A DNA stretch of 9,085 nt. It comes from Bacteroidales bacterium (lineage in GTDB: Bacteria > Bacteroidota > Bacteroidia > Bacteroidales > UBA932). A program made the position numbers and the translations under genes. Below the pieces are notes generated by a model. It had not been told where the DNA came from. It saw only the letters and a list, made by a program, of their open reading frames with translations, and made no database searches. The stretch lies in contig JAFWPT010000432.1 in assembly GCA_017509375.1 (NCBI GenBank), forward strand, positions 1-9,085, read 5' to 3'. Shown one piece after another: positions 6,509 to 9,085 of this stretch; the first letter of the stretch is position 1, and each line of letters starts with the position of its first letter.

Positions 6509-7620
6509 ATAGCGTGATGTTTTAGTTCTTCAATCATGGCGGTGGCAATTGCGCTGGAAGCACCATGGCCGCCCAGCATTTCCCGGATAGCGGCATAGTC
6601 GGCTTTCATCGACTCACTGTAGTCCCGGTCGTTCAGCAGGCGGCGGAGTTCTTCGGCTATTGCCTCGGGCGTTACTTTGTCTTGTATGAATTCGCGGAAT
6701 GCCCCGCGGTTCAAGCACAAGTTGCCGAGGGATATATAACGTATCCTGCGCAGTATGCCCAGAATGCGTGTCGCAATAAAGTAGCTGAAACCGTCGGTGC
6801 TCCAGCATACCAGCTGTGGAGTCCCTGTCAATACCGCCTCCAGGGAAGCCGTACCCGAATTGATAACTGCGGCTTCGGCAAATTTCAGAATGTCGTAAGT
6901 GCGGTCAAACAAGAGCTCTACGTTATCCCTCCCTTGAATATACGGAAGGTAATCTGATTCGGAAGCGGACGGAGCCCCGGCAACCAGCACTTTCATGCCG
7001 AGCCCGGAAACTGCTTCAAGGCAAACCGGCAGCATCCGGCTTATTTCCCCTTTCCTGGAGCCTGGAAGGACCGCGATATACGGTTCATCAGACGGGCGCT
7101 CAAAAACGTGGGCATCAATTGCTTCAGGTAAGGGATTCCCCTTGTAGATGAAAGGGATCCCCTTCCTGGTGAAATAAGGCACTTCGAACGGAAAAACGAT
7201 AAAGAGTTTGTCCACGTACGATTTAAGCTGGCGGTTACGCCACTCCCTGGAAGCCCAGGTCTTCGGCGCGATGTAGTAGAATACCCGAAGTCCGGCTTTG
7301 TGACAGTAGCGGGCCACCCTTAGGTTGAATCCCGGATAGTCAATAAGGATAACTATATCCGGCTTCCAATGGAGTATATCATTCTTGCAGAATGTCAGCT
7401 TGCGGGTAAGAGCTCCCGCCTTTTTCAGGACTTCGCCGTAACCCATGACGGCATCTTCACGGTAGTTGACAGCAGGTTCCTGACCACCAGCTGCGGCAGA
7501 CATGAGAGCGCCTCCCCAGAAACGGAATTCCGCTTCCGGGTCTCCGGCCTTCAGACCTTTCAGCAGAAAGCTGCCGTGAAGGTCTCCGGACGCTTCTCCT
7601 GCTATCAGATAATACCGCAT
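6505..7620 (-). CDS. lpxB: Lipid-A-disaccharide synthase
   Basis: LpxB (GT19 family) condenses UDP-2,3-diacylglucosamine with lipid X to form the lipid A disaccharide at the inner membrane, and here is 371 residues, the normal length. Family motifs run in order: GEASGDLHG (8-16), MGYGEVLKK (59-67), the ID-P-FN motif as IDYPGFNLR (93-101), PKTWASREWR (119-128), GNPL (161-164), the nucleotide-sugar site LPGSRKGEI (185-193), and SGTASLEA (255-262). RIRYISLGN (292-300) in the C-terminal half corresponds to the conserved K/R-YISL-N block of Bacteroidota LpxB. The start overlaps the end of surE by 16 bases and the stop overlaps the M48 start by 4, so all three are one operon. It indicates a Gram-negative with lipid A; lpxA, lpxC and lpxD are not in the window. 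Confidence 0.96.
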   Translation of the reverse strand: MRYYLIAGEASGDLHGSFLLKGLKAGDPEAEFRFWGGALMSAAAGGQEPAVNYREDAVMGYGEVLKKAGALTRKLTFCKNDILHWKPDIVILIDYPGFNLRVARYCHKAGLRVFYYIAPKTWASREWRNRQLKSYVDKLFIVFPFEVPYFTRKGIPFIYKGNPLPEAIDAHVFERPSDEPYIAVLPGSRKGEISRMLPVCLEAVSGLGMKVLVAGAPSASESDYLPYIQGRDNVELLFDRTYDILKFAEAAVINSGTASLEAVLTGTPQLVCWSTDGFSYFIATRILGILRRIRYISLGNLCLNRGAFREFIQDKVTPEAIAEELRRLLNDRDYSESMKADYAAIREMLGGHGASSAIATAMIEELKHHAI

Positions 7621-8432
7621 AGACGCTCGATTTCGTCCGTATCTGTATTGTCCAAGTTCAACGGTGTAATGGCGACGTATCCGGCTTCCATCAGCTTGTG
7701 GTCTGCATCGCTGAGATTGCCGGGATTCTCCACCATGTCCCCTGCCATCATGTATATTTCTTCTTCCGGATGGGCATTTTCGATGTATCGGACATCAGCA
7801 TCGCTGGGACGATGGTTGCGTGCTGCGAGGCGTTCCGATGAATAGCCGACATACTCATTCTCCCAGTGTACTATGCCCATTCTGGACATTTGTACCCCTT
7901 TGATTTCTGAAAGAGGAATATTCGGAAAATTGATGTTGTAAATGCAGCCGAAGCGACTGCTGAAAACCGGCAGCAACTTATCCAGGATACCCGGAAGCAT
8001 TGCTTCCACAGCACTGAAATCCGCATCGTCATCGAACGAGTCAAGGCTTACGGCTATAGACCTGATACCATTGATTGCGCCCTCGCTTGCAGCTCCCACC
8101 GTTCCTGAATAACATGATGCTGTCGCAGCATTGTTGCCATGGTTGATCCCGCACACGACAAGATCCGGTTTTACAGGATACAAGATATTGTCGATGGCAA
8201 ATTTTACGCAACTTGCCGGGGTGCCGTCAAGGTACCACCAGTCTTCTCCCGGCTTGCTGTCCAAATGCCTGACTGCAATAGGCTTGAACCCCATGGAAAC
8301 AGCCATTGACATCCCGCTTTGAGCTGATTTGGGAGCAATAACTGTCAATTCTCCAAAGGGCCTAAGGATATTTACAAGGCTGCGTATGCCCTTCGCCTTG
8401 TATCCGTCATCATTTGTTACAACAATCCTCAT
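7605..8432 (-). CDS. surE: 5'/3'-nucleotidase SurE (survival protein)
   Basis: SurE is a metal-dependent phosphatase that removes phosphate from nucleoside 5'- and 3'-monophosphates and helps survival in stationary phase. The 275-residue protein begins with the family signature MRIVVTNDDG (metal ligands D8 and D9). It has the ligand S39 in APKSAQSG, N97 in CGINHGNN, and the conserved YSGTVGAASEG (108-118) and DGTPASCVKF (69-78). The length is slightly above the usual 245-265. It is the first gene of the surE-lpxB-M48 unit, and its last 16 bases contain the lpxB start. The upstream TAnnTTTG box is only 10 bases from the ATG, so the mRNA leader should be just a few bases. The only ribosome-binding hint is an A-rich AGAAAAAAG directly before the ATG. 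Confidence 0.96.
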   Translation of the reverse strand: MRIVVTNDDGYKAKGIRSLVNILRPFGELTVIAPKSAQSGMSMAVSMGFKPIAVRHLDSKPGEDWWYLDGTPASCVKFAIDNILYPVKPDLVVCGINHGNNAATASCYSGTVGAASEGAINGIRSIAVSLDSFDDDADFSAVEAMLPGILDKLLPVFSSRFGCIYNINFPNIPLSEIKGVQMSRMGIVHWENEYVGYSSERLAARNHRPSDADVRYIENAHPEEEIYMMAGDMVENPGNLSDADHKLMEAGYVAITPLNLDNTDTDEIERLCGII

Positions 8433-8442
8433 CTTTTTTCTG

Positions 8443-8450
8443 CAAATATA
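8443..8450 (-). promoter_or_regulatory. Bacteroidota -7 promoter box for surE-lpxB-M48
   Basis: On the minus strand this is TATATTTG, an exact TAnnTTTG match that ends 10 bases before the surE ATG. Transcription would start within a few bases of the start codon, giving a nearly leaderless message. Confidence 0.65.
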
Positions 8451-8473
8451 ATGGAAATTAAGTAATTTTTTGA

Positions 8474-8481
8474 TAAATTTG
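8474..8481 (+). promoter_or_regulatory. Bacteroidota -7 promoter box for gap
   Basis: TAAATTTG matches TAnnTTTG and lies 49 bases before the gap ATG at 8531. The leader between them is very AT-rich and ends AAACACAAAA before the ATG, as expected for highly expressed Bacteroidota genes that lack a Shine-Dalgarno sequence. The surE box on the other strand is 23 bases away. Confidence 0.65.
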
Positions 8482-8507
8482 CGCCGCCTTTAAAAGACAA
8501 AATTATT

Positions 8508-9085
<578 letters not shown>

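Noticed and set aside
7369..7845. 158-residue plus-strand open frame across the lpxB/surE junction
   Set aside because: Both lpxB and surE are intact with all motifs on the other strand; this frame has low-complexity composition typical of antisense translation.

Overview
The window looks like a piece of a Bacteroidota chromosome, most likely Bacteroidales. The clues are TAnnTTTG promoter boxes in the three intergenic regions, starts without Shine-Dalgarno sequences, a lipid A gene (Gram-negative), two lipoproteins, an exported protein ending its signal peptide in 'AFAQ', and roughly 50% GC. The genus cannot be fixed by reading alone. No mobile element, CRISPR array, tRNA or rRNA is visible, and no gap between genes exceeds 300 bases; the longest is 153 bases.

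Left block (1-2738, minus strand) is three overlapping genes read right to left. They encode a lipoprotein I do not recognise, a DEDDy 3'-5' exonuclease related to RNase D with a strongly basic tail, and an RlmI-type class I rRNA methyltransferase cut by the left edge. A short divergent promoter region (about 2739-2802) separates them from a plus-strand cation diffusion facilitator (CDF) with seven histidines at its N-terminus. That gene ends at a clear intrinsic terminator.

Middle block (3838-5748, plus strand) pairs an exported C1 cysteine peptidase of bleomycin-hydrolase type with pssA (phosphatidylserine synthase) only 3 bases downstream. pssA overlaps tail-to-tail with the next cluster.

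Right block (5732-8432, minus strand) is a tightly overlapping envelope operon, surE - lpxB - M48 metalloprotease lipoprotein. It is divergent from gap (GAPDH, plus strand), which runs off the right edge. The TAnnTTTG box of surE lies so close to its ATG that its mRNA may be almost leaderless.

Functionally this is mostly housekeeping: RNA modification and processing, metal export, phospholipid and lipid A synthesis, envelope proteolysis and glycolysis. I do not see a convincing new system. The best leads are the uncharacterised Cys-rich lipoprotein heading the exonuclease/methyltransferase operon, the exported bleomycin-hydrolase-like peptidase coupled to pssA, the M48 lipoprotein coupled to lpxB, and the compact divergent promoters.
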